This document shows positions 24,848 through 35,178 of a stretch of 64,000 nucleotides of DNA, piece after piece. Within the stretch, counting starts at the first letter, position 1; every line of letters begins with the position of its first letter. Position numbers and translations under genes: made by a program. Origin of the DNA: Hyparrhenia diplandra (Eukaryota > Streptophyta > Magnoliopsida > Poales > Poaceae); assembly GCA_015847255.1 (NCBI GenBank), contig JADLZK010004585.1, positions 186,001 to 250,000 of the forward strand. The letters run 5' to 3'. The notes beneath the pieces were generated by a model that was not told where the DNA came from, ran no database searches, and worked only from the letters and a program-made list of their open reading frames with translations.

Positions 24848-25282
24848 TTAAAAACGACTAAACGGAAGGAATATAAACTGGATGGCAATTCTGTAAATAA
24901 CCTGCGCGGTGGCAAACTCGTAATTACCTGCATCTTCTACCTTGGGCTGTCTGTACGTGAACACAGCCATGGCTGCTGCTGTTCGCACGACAAGGGAAGG
25001 GAGGGGCTTGGCTGGCCGAGCCAAGGACGGCAGCACGCGCGCGACGGCGCAGCGGGGCGTCCACGCACGGCGCCGGGGGAGGAGACTGCACGCAAGCTGC
25101 GCCCGCACAGGTTGAGGCGGCGGCGGCGGCGGCCCTGCTGCACAACGCGCGAGCAGCCGCGCGCGCAGAGGGGGCGAGGGACGCCGCGCGGCGGCGCGGA
25201 CGTAGGGCGCTTCGTGGTCGGCACAGGAGGCGGCTGGGTGATGCTGGTGGCCAGAAACGACGAGGAAGACGACGACGTCCAT
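24848..25282 (-). other. Possible leader ORF in L1 LTR
   Basis: A 144-codon minus-strand ORF starting MDVVVFLVVSGHQHH lies about 290 bases after the LTR TATA, in the GC-rich island. The other LTR has the same start (19,194) but a different frame after an indel, giving 114 codons. The sequence is rich in Ala, Pro and Arg and recalls no known family. It is probably a by-product of GC-rich sequence. Confidence 0.15.
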
Positions 25283-25574
25283 GGAACGCCTCGCCGGAAA
25301 ACTCGATCAGAAACGAAGAATGAACGAGTTAGGGATCAAACGGCAACGGATCGGGACAAACGAATATACCACGGCGAAGAGGACGACGAGAGCTACCTTT
25401 TGGTGGGAACGGAATTCGCTGGAACACCAAGGTTTGGCCGGAAAAGCTCGCCGGAGTTCTCGCCGGAAGCCTAGTCGAGATGAACTTCGGCTATAGATGT
25501 AGGGAGTTAGAGGTGGCGGCTGCGAAAACGGGTCGTACATCTGGAATCAGCGCGTCGAGGGCTTCGCCGGCATG

Positions 25575-25582
25575 TATTTATA
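25575..25582 (-). promoter_or_regulatory. TATA box of L1 5' LTR
   Basis: TATAAATA on the minus strand, identical in both LTRs (other copy 19,489-19,496), at the edge of the GC-rich island. Confidence 0.5.
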
Positions 25583-26288
25583 TGTAGGGTTTCGAGTAGA
25601 TGAAAAACGAGATATTTTATAATTTCGGGATTTAATTAATTTCTAAAAAATCCGGAATTGATATTTAGGCCGCGAAAAAATACTGTGAAGCCTCCGAAAA
25701 TTCCCGAAAAATTCTCAGATACACTTTGGACCAATATGAACCCAAATATAGTATTTGGAGCTCATGAAAAGGTATTTGAGATGATCTAGAAAAAATGGAA
25801 AAGCTCGTAGACAAGTGAGAAAAAGCTCCGATAAATACCAAAAAAGGTCGTGGAAAAGCTTGAGCGACGGATTGATGATATTTGATCATAGAGAAATGAT
25901 TTTCCGTTGATAACAAAAGATTTAAAGAAACTTCCAACAAGAATTAGATTGGGAAACAAGGTATTTGTCGGTAGGAAAGAGGAATAAACACGTTGGAGAT
26001 AGACAATCATTCCACTAACCGCATTTAAAAAAACTTAGCATACTCAAAAGCACCAAACACAAGCAATAGTCAAGCATCATATCACCACATGAATGATCAC
26101 ACAAAATCAACTAACAACAAGGCACTCTTACATTTATCTTCATAAGAATTTTATAAAGCCAAAATCTCACTTTTAAATTGAGAACAAATAAATTTAAATC
26201 TTAGTCAATTTTAGGAAAATTTCAAATCCTTGATTTTATTTAGTGTTTTATAATGACATCCCAAAAATGGAAAATTTTGGGGTGTCAT

Positions 26289-26441
26289 ACTTCCTAGATA
26301 GATTCTCCATAGTTTTACCTTGATTAGGACTAACTCTTTCAAAGATGGTTGATTGAAATTATTGTAGTTATTATTATCTTGGTAGTTACCCGAGTAGTTG
26401 GGCCTTGGCTAGTCCCAACCTTGATTATGTTGAGGACGATA

Positions 26442-26477
<36 letters not shown>

Positions 26478-27310
26478 GGTGTTGTTGATGATGATGATGT
26501 AGTTCACATCCTCTTCAATCTCTGGGCAGTTGTTGCCAATATGCCCAGTGTTGCCACACTCTTCACATGTCATGCGAGAACCATGAATTTGCATGACCTC
26601 CTTTTTATCAGTGGCTCTCTCATCGAGCCTCTTCATTAATAAGTTCATTTTGGCATATAGCATGTCTACCTCCTTGAGCTAGTGCATTCCTCCTCCTCTC
26701 TTGCGGGGTTGACACTCTTGAATCCAACCTTGGTTGGAAGCCATCTTCTCCACAAACTCAGTAGCTTTGGTCATTGTAAGTGATAGGAAAGCACCTCCAG
26801 CAGCAGCATCCATAGTCTCACGGGTACTATTAGTGAGTCCGTGGTTGAAAGTCTGCATAAGTAGCCAACTCTCCATCCCGTGATGTGGACACTCAGAGAT
26901 GTAATCTTAAAAGCGTTCCCATGCTTCAGGGACAGATTCGTCATGCTATTGCTGAAAACATGATATCTTCCCCTGTAAGGCATTGGTCTTGCCTATAGGA
27001 AAGAATTTGGCTAGGAAGGCGGTGGAGTAGGGTGACCATGTAGTATTTTTCTCCTTATTGGCGTAGAACCACAGCTTCACCTTTCCCAAGAGTGGGAATG
27101 GGAAGAGGCGGAGTAGTCTGGCGTCTCTTGGTACTCCTTTAATAGTGAAAGTGTTGCAAATCTCCAGGAAGTGTTGGAGATGAGCACTAGCATCTTCGTG
27201 TGCCTTTCCATAAAATTGGCTAGCTTGCACCATGTTAATGAGAGTAGGCTTGAGCTCAAAAGCATTGTCCCCAATCTCAACTACCAGACTAGTGCAGATG
27301 TTGTCCATAG
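26289..27310 (-). pseudogene. gag of A1, interrupted
   Basis: Athila-type Gag on the minus strand. The N-terminal part (27,308-26,946) has AFELKPTLINMVQASQFYG, DASAHLQHFLEICNTF and FLAKFFPIGKTNALQGK. The middle (26,876-26,679) has TFNHGLTNSTRETMDAAAGG and EKMASNQGW. The end (26,663-26,409) has the zinc knuckle CEECGNTGHIGNNC (C-X2-C-X4-H-X4-C; 26,526-26,567) and an asparagine run encoded by a TTG repeat. Gag packages element RNA in cytoplasmic particles. A frame break lies near 26,900-26,950. The C-terminal end is cut by L1 at 26,288. Confidence 0.8.
26443..26498. repeat. (TTG)n / (GAT)n microsatellite within gag
   Basis: An uninterrupted TTG run at 26,443-26,479 followed by GAT repeats. On the coding (minus) strand it gives poly-Asn after the zinc knuckle. 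Such runs are common in Athila Gag tails. Confidence 0.85.
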
Positions 27311-27632
27311 TTGGAGCAGAGAACTCAGGAGTGTCTTGTTAGCCATGTCCTCAAACACTGGTGTTAAGTTTCACCTTAGTTGATGATCTTCCGGAATAGA
27401 AGGTGTTTGAACTTTCTTGTGCTTGGATTTCGCCCTTCTAATCAATAATTCTAGATTGTCAATATAATTATCCGGAAGGTTGCTCCAATTCATACATTAC
27501 CCCGCATAAGATAAACACAAGTAGACAAAAAACAAGGGTAAGCCTGTTTGAGTAGTGATAAATGGGTCCTCAATACATTATGTGATGCAAGTGATATCAA
27601 TTATCCATGTGTGTGTGTGCCTAGCACCCTTC

Positions 27633-27765
27633 CCCGCAATGGCGCTTTTAAATGCTTATTGATAAACCTAACGTCACCACTAGGAATAGAGTTAATCTCA
27701 CTCCTAGCAATGGTGCCAGCAATGCTTGCTCGGTATTGCTTAGTGTCACTACCAAGAGTGGAGTT
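27633..27765 (-). repeat. Tandemly duplicated PBS / LTR edge of A1
   Basis: Two roughly 70-base units lie in tandem. One has GCAATGGCGCTTTTAAATGC and ends in GAGTTAATCTCACTCCTA. The next has GCAATGGTGCCAGCAATGC and ends in GAGTTAATCTCACTCTTG. Each resembles PBS plus the first LTR bases. The second (PBS near 27,709-27,721) is the better PBS and adjoins the LTR at 27,729. Confidence 0.6.
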
Positions 27766-29283
27766 AATCTCACTCTTGATATGCACCGAGGTCCACCACC
27801 TTATTCCATAGCATCACCTTAATACTAGGTTGTCATCTATAGCAGCAATGCTAGAAATGCATGGATGGTATTTGTACATATGCCACTAGAACTCTTGAGG
27901 TAATATGATGAAGATGAAATCCGCAAGCATACAGATAGAAATACCATTGTAGCATTTCAACTGGAGTAATCCAGGTATCGTTATTTATATTTTACCATAG
28001 GGAAGGGGATGGCTATGGATAATTGATGATCTCACTCACAGTGTAGTAATGTAGAGTAAACCATATCAAATCTAACTACTCTTAATAGGGATAAGTCATA
28101 TGATAAAGTAATGATAAATGCCAAGTCAAAGACCATGGTATGCCTCTAGAGTGTTCCATAAAAGCAATACTAGCATGGTATAGGTAGAATAGAGAAATAT
28201 TCCTAAGTTATCCCTAATCACATGTCAATGCATACTAAGATTAGTGTGAGTACACCTAGTAATCATGGCAAGAGAGCATCATATCTACACATAGTGAACA
28301 TTACTAAGGAAGATCAAGAACAGAGCAAGTCTACATAGTAATTATGCTCAACTACCCCTACATTCGAGGAGTGGACTATAAAGTACTCAATGGGAGTGTC
28401 ACATCCATGATCTACCACATGACCCAGAATGTAGGGTGCAATCATAGGTAAACATTGTATAAGCACCACGCTTACACGCTGTTGACCACTCACCCAGGAT
28501 ATCACTAAATGAGCGCTATATGATTCTATGCATGAATATAAAGACAATCTAGCTATACTAAGTATATAATCATAATAAAAATTGAAGCATATAACTATGA
28601 ATATGAATATTGAATAGAGCAAAGCCATAACAATTGTAGCTAATAAAATACTTACATATGATACCAGAGAGAAGCCACGAGAAGCTCGGCCTCCATAACT
28701 TCTATACGGTTAGGAATTCAAGACTAGCTTGCCTTCCTCTAGAACTAGCCTAGATAGCTAAAGCTCTAATTATGGTGGAACTCTAGGGCTTGGAGATCTT
28801 GATGACTTGATGATCAAATGAATTGAACTATGAGCTCTTGAACCCTGGGGTCAGGGGGTCTTGCTTATATAGGGACATTGGATGCACCGTAGCCCTCAGA
28901 TCAAACCGACCTTGATCAAAAGTGTAGATTGAACCTCAAAGGTGCTAGGAAACTGACCTAGGAAGGAGAGGTTGATAGGTGGGCCCTAGGGCTCAGCCGT
29001 GCTCCCCCAATGATAGGTGGGTCCCACCTTCCTCAGCTTGTCTTCTCGTGTCTTCTAGATCCTTCCTCCATAGGGGCCAAGTTGGAATATGCTCTGGTCA
29101 CGTATTCTTTGAATATGCCTTGGTCCTTTTCCTGTTTAATCCCCACGAAAATACATAGATTTACCAAAACTATGAAACTTTGTTAGTTTAACCCCTAAGT
29201 CTATGTTGGATGTTTATTTTAAGCCCTTCTCTCATGTTTGGTTGACGGTTGAAAATGGTTGTTAATTACCATTACCGCCAACA
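27729..29283 (-). repeat. 5' LTR of A1
   Basis: Starts near CGGTATTGCTTAGTG and ends CCGCCAACA. The conserved Athila block lies at 27,919-28,015, with a minus-strand TATATAA at 28,865-28,871. The last 200 bases closely match 1,640-1,849, while the middle of the LTR differs strongly from 132-1,640. The two LTRs may have different histories. Confidence 0.7.
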
Positions 29284-29694
29284 CCCACCATGTTGCAGGT
29301 GTTATTCCCGGCCAAGTAAAGATGGTGGCTAATCGTCGGTGGGCTTGGCGATTCTCTGTAGTATCTCATCTATAATGCTTTTGTGGAGTATGACCCAACA
29401 CTAGCTATGTAAATCTAAAGTATGAACATGTTTCAAACTATGTTGCTTCCGCTACTTTAAATTTGGTTTATAGTAACTAAATGGATCTCCGATGTATGGT
29501 AAGTTGTATCACACCGTGATGTAATCTGTGATTGCAAATTATGTGGTTTCGAATCATTATGATCCTATATATGTTGCGATGTTGGGTTCAAATCCTTCGA
29601 GATTTCAAGGCGATCGGTAGACTTAAAAGACCTCAAGTTTGAAAAGTTGGTCGTTTTGATCGATTTTTGAACTTGTGCTTTTTATAATTCGGGC
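29284..29694. other. Unassigned sequence between A1 and the SIRE remnant
   Basis: No coding sequence and no repeat shared with the rest of the window. The texture (AT-rich, with TATGACCCAACACTAGC-like stretches) suggests an old LTR fragment, but I cannot place it. Confidence 0.3.
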
Positions 29695-29699
29695 ATTTT

Positions 29700-30598
29700 G
29701 TCACATTTGGGAAAATGATGGCAAGTGAGTGTGAGATGTCCATGATTGGTGAACTTAGTTACTTCCTTGGTCTTCAAATCAAACAAATGAAGAATGGCAC
29801 ATTGATAAGTCAAGGCAAGTACATAAAGGGACACGATCAAGAAGTTTGGATTGCAAGATGCAAAGCCTATTACTACACCAATGGGAACAAATGGTCATTT
29901 AGATAGTGATGCTATGGTGGATCAATAGTTGTATCGGTCTATGATTGGAAGCCTACTCTATGTGACTACATTAACCGGATGTTATGTTTAGTGTGTGCAT
30001 GTATGCAAGATATCAAGCCTCACCTAGAGAGAGCCATCTCAAAGCAACCAAGAGAATATTGAGGTACTTGAAGCATACACAAGATGTTGGACTATAGTAT
30101 CCCAAGGGGTCAAAATTTGAGCTTATTGGATATTAGGACTCGCTTATGGGGGTTGCAAGATCAATAGAAAGAGCACTAGTGGTACATTTCAATTACTTGG
30201 AAGATCTCTAGTATCATGGTCATCAAAGAAGCAAAATAGTGTTGCACTTTCAACCGCCGAGGCCGAATACATTAGTGCTGGTAGTTGTTGTGCTCAATTT
30301 CTATGGATGAGATCAACCTTGAATGATTTTGGATTCAAATTCAACAATGTGCCATTGCTATTTGACAATGAGAGTGCTATCAAGATGACAAACAACCCGG
30401 TTCAACATTCAAGAACAAAGCACATTGACATAAGGCATCATTTCATAAGAGACCACCAATAAAAAAGGGGACATTTGTATTGAGAGTGTTGGCACCGATG
30501 ATCAACTTGCCGATATATTCACCAAGCCACTTGATGAGAAGAGGTTTTGCAAGCTAAGGAATGAGTTGAATGTTCTTGATTTCTCAAACATGAGTTGA
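29700..30598 (+). pseudogene. RT C-terminus and RNase H of C1
   Basis: It begins inside RT with FLGLQIKQMKNGTLISQGKY near 29,765 and then shifts frame. RNase H follows in pieces: KHTQDVGL near 30,070, STSGTCQLLG near 30,175, STAEAEYISAGSC near 30,255, NNPVQHSRTKHIDIRHHF near 30,390 and DQLADIFTKPL near 30,500. It ends NVLDFSNMS with the stop at 30,596-30,598. These belong to Ty1/copia pol, which copies element RNA and degrades the RNA strand. At least three frame changes and the missing N-terminus make it inactive. Confidence 0.8.
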
Positions 30599-31663
30599 AT
30601 GCACCCCACATATGTATGACATGCCTCTCCTTTGACAAAGCAAAGGTATAAATTGTTTGACATGGCACTCATACTATCTAAGGACTTGTTAGTGCATATA
30701 GACATAACAAGTGTTTCTCTCAGAGCATTCATGAAAATCAAATGAATTTGATGTATGTATGGTACCACTATTGTTTCTATGCTTGATATAATCTAGTGGT
30801 GGCATATGACATGTTTGTAGGCTTGCAATCCTAGTATTGAATTTAGAGATATTATTATAAATGTTTAATTCAACATAGGCAAAATAACCCTTTCATGAGG
30901 TGTGAAACAGCTTGTCTTTGGTTCAAATTGAATTAAATGTTTTGGCAATATGTCTAAATTGAACTAAAGTGGTAAAATTGATCCTAATTCACCCATCAAA
31001 AGGACTAGACTAATTTACTCTCTAAAACTTGACCATAACCTTTTGTGAAAATTAATGATAAAGGGAGAGATTAGTCACAAAGATCATTGGAAGGGGATCA
31101 AAATTTTTGAAGCACACAAGTAGGGGGAGCAAGCTCATAAACCTATTGTTGCATTTGGTTGTGCATTAACGTATGACTTGCTCATTGCACGTGTATTTCA
31201 ATTCTATATACATGCTTGTGTGATGTATGCTAGAAGTAATTTGAATGGTGAATGAATAACTAGCATGCATAGGTGTTTAGCTAGACATGTGTTCTTCAAG
31301 TGGTTCAAGAGCCTTGCATATAATGTTGATCTCATAGGGTTCTTGAGTTTTGATGAATGTCTAGTTATTCATGGTGCTAAGGATGGTGTAAATGGCAACT
31401 CCTATTGGTATCACACTTCAAAGGTCCATCTCTTACACCTTAGCATCATTTTGGTAGAATTACTCTCCCACAATTTCAATATTCATGCATATGTGCAAAG
31501 CTTTCAATCCAAACTCTATGCACATATGTAGGGGAGCTAAGTCTACCAAAACCGAATTTGTAATGATTGTCCAAACCTTATTCATGATCAAATTGCTTGG
31601 ACAAGTATGACAAGTTCAAAATCTTTTATCATAATATCTTTGTGAAGGGTTAGCATCAATTAC
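30599..31663. other. Post-pol spacer of C1
   Basis: This is where SIRE elements often carry an extra (env-like) ORF. No convincing ORF is seen. The two 88-codon ORFs at 30,502-30,768 (minus) and 31,265-31,531 (plus) have no recognisable features. Confidence 0.5.
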
Positions 31664-31679
31664 CAAAAAAAGGGGAGAT
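31664..31679 (+). other. Polypurine tract of C1
   Basis: AAAAAAAGGGGAGAT lies directly before the LTR start TGAAAGTCCC, typical of SIRE-lineage copia elements. Confidence 0.85.
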
Positions 31680-33647
31680 TGAAAGTCCCTAGTTTGGTTT
31701 TGGCTAATTGATGAAACCCTAGGACTAATCTCTATACTTAAGTGTGAACTAGTTGAGATGGTCCTAGCGAAGTGATGGAGCAAGATGATCATGGTGCATG
31801 CATGGAGGTGATCCAAAAGATGATCAAGTGCTCATGCTTGGAAAAGAAGAAAGAGATAAACAAAAAATGGGCTCAAGGCAAAGGTATAACCATAGGGCCA
31901 TTTTTGGTTTGCACTCAAGACACCATAGAGGGTGTGAGTTATTTAGGATTGATAGCCAAACTATTAAGAGGGGAAATCTTTCGGTTATTGCGATCGTTAA
32001 GTGCCACTAGGTGAATTCATTCATGTTGATGCATTAGGACCTAGTGTGCTAACTGCTAACCCTTGCAAAATGCTTTGGAAAATGCTAACACACATGCACA
32101 TGGAGTACACTTGTTGTGGTTGGCGACTTGGAAGCAAGGGTGAAGTGAATTGTCTTGGAATTGCAGCTATTGTTGCATCGGAAGCTGCATCGGACGCATA
32201 GTGCAGTGCCCAATGCAACCGACTAGAGCAAGGCAAAGCAGTGCACCATCGAACGCGTGGTGGTGCGGCGTCGACGTCATCGACGCAGCGTCGATGTGGG
32301 CATTGAGAATCATGCAAGACTTGGTCTCTCTATGGAGAAGATGCAGGGTTGCATCGGACGCATGGGGTGCGTCCGATGACCACCCAACTGATGCGTCCGA
32401 TGTGAATTTTGCATTTCTAGAGCTTACTGGACTTGCATCGGACGCTGAGGAGAGGGCATTGCAGTGCGTCCAATGTGAGCATCAGGTGCTAGCGCGCAAA
32501 GTAAGCGTTGGGTTGGATCGATGCCTCGGGTGCGAGGCACCGACACACCCAATGCAACATTAACAATTGCACGGATTTGAAAGTGACCATTGGATATCAA
32601 TGGGTCACGTTTGAAGTAGTGAAACGTGGCAAGATCTGGTGCATCAGACGCTACGAGGCGGTGCGTCCGATGCACCCGACCCGAGCATCTGATGTGGCAT
32701 TTTCGGGGCTAACGGCTAGTGGAGCCTTGGGCTCCCTATTTAAGCATGGTGGCTAGCTTCAAGGAGGGTCTCTTGGAATTTTGATTCACTTTGTCATCCT
32801 CTTGAGTTGAGCAACCCCCTTCCTCTTATTCCCTTGCTTGATTATGCATCCAAAGTGTGATTGGGAGTGATTCCTAGTGCATTTGCTTAAGTGATAGCAT
32901 CTAGTGGCACTTGGAGATCATTTTTGCGGTGAATTTCTTGTTACTCTTGGAGAGTACCACTCCTAGCTGGCTTGGAGATTGGTGGAGGTGTTGGCAAGAG
33001 AAGGAGATTGTTCTTGGCCACCTCTGGTTGATTTGTAAGGGGTTCTTGAGCTTCCCCATCGGAGTGATGAATTGCTACTTTAATAAATTACGCGTGTCAT
33101 TGAGCTACCTCACTTGCGAGTGGTGTCTTGCAGTGCCTTGCGGGGCATTGGCTTGGAGAGCCTCACCGAAGAACCATCGGGGTGTTGGTCGACACAACGA
33201 GGATGTAGCTTGTCGGTGCACAAGGTGAACCTCGGGGATAAATCTTTGTGTCTCTTGTCTCCCGGTGATTGGCCTCATATTGTGTTGATTGATTCTTCAT
33301 CTCGATGATTGGTTCATTGCCTCAACACATCGGTATAACAAGCTCAATCCTCTCCTTGCATTACATTTGATATATATCTTGTGTAGCTCTAGTTGAGTAG
33401 CTTGTGTAGCTTGCTAGTTGTGTAGAGTAATCTAGTTGTTTCTTGCTCACTAGTTGTAGAAGTAGCAACCTAGCCTTGTGTGAATTAGAGACATTAGCAA
33501 CTAGAATTGTGGATAGGTGGCTTGCAACCCTCGTAGGGCTAAGCAAAATTGCATTACACCGTTTGTTATACTAATCAATTTTGTTTAGTGACTTTGTAGA
33601 ATTTTAAATAGGCTATTCACCCCCTCTAGCCATATTAAGACCTTTCA
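31680..33647 (+). repeat. 3' LTR of C1 (SIRE-like)
   Basis: TGAAAGTCCC...CTTTCA, 1,968 bases. Positions 32,170-32,700 contain about nine copies of GCATCGGACGC or its reverse complement (for example 32,187, 32,351, 32,435, 32,641 and 32,663). CTATTTAAG at 32,737-32,745 is a likely TATA element just after this cluster. ORFs within are not gene-like. Confidence 0.85.
32737..32745 (+). promoter_or_regulatory. TATA-like element of C1 LTR
   Basis: CTATTTAAG follows directly on the cluster of GCATCGGACGC motifs, where a core promoter would be expected. Confidence 0.4.
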
Positions 33648-34117
33648 CCGGTGTGCGCTATGGGTTCTTGGTGGCATCCTTGACGGCTCGCATAACGACG
33701 CGTCAAGGACAACTTCCTCCCAATGGAGTATCCACGGCGCACGCAGGGCTCCCGAGGTTTGGATCATCTCTTCCCCAAGCCTCGGTGTGTGGCCGTCAAA
33801 GCAACAAATGATATGGCTATTGCTCCCCTCGATCACGCATTTGCTCAACGGCGCCGATCTTGAACCACCTAGGCGAACTGTTGTTGAGGGGCTTGAGGGT
33901 CGAGCGAGCAGACCCCAGTGGATCGCCACAAGTGGTATGGGAACAAATGTCACCCCGTGAGGGCAGTGAGTCAAACTAGCACCATCTCGTCACGGCAATA
34001 GCCCCGGGGACGGCGGCACCTACCATCAATCTTTGGTATCTTGAGGTTCGCTCCCCCTACGCGACCTGGTCGGTCTTAGTGTTGGCGTTCCACAACGATA
34101 TCACTAGAATTGGTATA
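33648..34117. other. Unassigned GC-richer fragment
   Basis: Lies between the C1 LTR and A3. No ORF is convincing. It could be internal sequence of T1 cut off by the A3 insertion, since T1 leader sequence resumes at 49,049, but I found no protein motif to confirm this. It ends in an inverted repeat CTAGAAT...ATTCTAG (34,104-34,123) that overlaps the degraded A3 LTR end. Confidence 0.3.
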
Positions 34118-35178
34118 TTCTAGCAACACCATCATGAAACGTCGGTTCATATTCTGCAACGTTTACAGAACAAGTCCGCAAGCACACGGAAATACCGTTG
34201 TAGCATTTCACCCGGAAGTATTCAGGGTATCGTTATTTATATTTTCCCAAAGGAAGGCATGGTGTAAAAGTCTAATTTGGACATGGACTAGATAACATGA
34301 CTGCATAATAGACCAATGTTCATAACAGGGGTAAAATAGAATAAGTAATTGGATAACTTGACAACACACTCAAGCCAATCTCAAGGATAAAGATAAAAGA
34401 AAGAATAAAAGAAATAATCTAACATGGAGTAGGCATATCCTAAATAGTTATGTTAAGATAGCAGATACACATACATGCTTTATACTATTAGAGACTCTAA
34501 GTCAAGACAGCCAAGGTCACTATTGACTTACTTCGGGCACTGGATTATACCTAGTCTGCCAGGTACCTCCGGCTTACAGCTCTACGCCATACCCAGACGT
34601 GGGGGAATGCTAAGGACGAATAGGGCTGTCACCACCTGCCGCCATCCCCTCAACCGTACGTGTATGAGGCAAATGAAGGCAGCCTCTAGCCTAGACACCA
34701 TGTCTATGCTATGACCACTACTCTAGTTGTGATCAGGGTTACCCGCATGGTGAGGCCCTCTACTAGAGCATTCGTCTCAAGGACGAACGACGAACCCGCA
34801 AACCAACATTGACCAAGACTATATTAAAATAGAACTCAACATATCAACTTAGCTCTTGGTCTAAACATGTATGTATGATAGATTAAGCATAATGTTCTAT
34901 ATGACAAGATCATGACATGTAAACTATATGCTAGTTCATATGCTATGATCATATCACAAGGACTTAGCTCTAATTCATAGACATAACTATATTGATAAAG
35001 TAAGAACAAGAATATAGAAGAACTCTTCATATTATTCATACCAAGATTCCTTCTAGCTATCCTTGCTCTTCAACAAAGCTCCTTGCCTAGCTCCTACTAC
35101 AAACTAAAAGGTAGAATGATACAAGAGAGGAAGAGAGAGGCCAAGGTGTGGTGTGTCGAAATGAGAGGGGTGAGAGCC
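34118..35178 (-). repeat. 3' LTR of A3, left part
   Basis: Collinear with 47,484-48,545. The terminal TGTTGGC is degraded to TTCTAGC. The conserved block with the TCCG...CGGA hairpin lies at 34,175-34,259. The LTR stops at GAGAGCC where A4 begins, a few bases from the TATA position of the intact copy (48,549-48,556). Confidence 0.8.

Larger units (their letters stand above)
22339..26287 (-). repeat. 5' LTR of L1
   Basis: Same layout as 16,263-20,202: GC-rich island 24,950-25,520 and minus-strand TATAAATA at 25,575-25,582. If transcription starts about 30 bases past the TATA, the R-U5 leader would be roughly 3.2 kb, which is long for a plant LTR element. Confidence 0.9.
16263..26288 (-). mobile_element. 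L1: large non-coding LTR element with about 4-kb LTRs
   Basis: LTRs of about 3.94 kb lie at 16,263-20,202 and 22,339-26,287, around only 2.1 kb of internal sequence without gag or pol. The PBS (minus strand TGGTATCAGAGC, 22,324-22,335) matches initiator-Met tRNA. The other internal edge has a purine-rich end with a CTCGGGGGCGAG core, as in Del/Tekay-type chromoviruses. It is a large retrotransposon derivative that would depend on an autonomous chromovirus. The chromovirus assignment is inferred from ends, PBS and LTR length, not from protein. The ACTTC duplication shows one insertion into A1. Confidence 0.8.
132..29283 (-). mobile_element. A1: Athila-like non-autonomous element, host of nested insertions
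   Basis: This is a minus-strand Ty3/gypsy element. Read right to left it has an LTR (27,729-29,283), a PBS (27,633-27,765), gag (26,289-27,310 and 15,896-16,262), two protease-like modules (5,238-4,068), a long non-coding 3' region, a polypurine tract (1,850-1,866) and an LTR (132-1,849). A2 (5,239-15,895) and L1 (16,263-26,288) interrupt it, and both carry matching target duplications. The flanking protein frames resume on the far side of each insertion. No reverse transcriptase, RNase H or integrase is seen, so it could only move with enzymes supplied in trans. Its two LTRs agree well only near one end, so they may not come from a single insertion event. Confidence 0.75.
29695..33647 (+). 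mobile_element. C1: 5'-truncated SIRE/Maximus-like Ty1/copia element
   Basis: It keeps the end of reverse transcriptase, RNase H, about 1.1 kb of post-pol spacer, a polypurine tract (31,664-31,679) and one LTR (31,680-33,647). The LTR ends (TGAAAGTCCC...CTTTCA), PPT and RNase H sequence are typical of the SIRE lineage. Gag, protease, integrase and most of RT are missing on the left. Confidence 0.8.

Noticed and set aside
26349..26639. Plus-strand ORF with a poly-Val run
   Set aside because: Antisense reading of the poly-Asn part of A1 gag; the minus strand has the zinc knuckle and Gag motifs.
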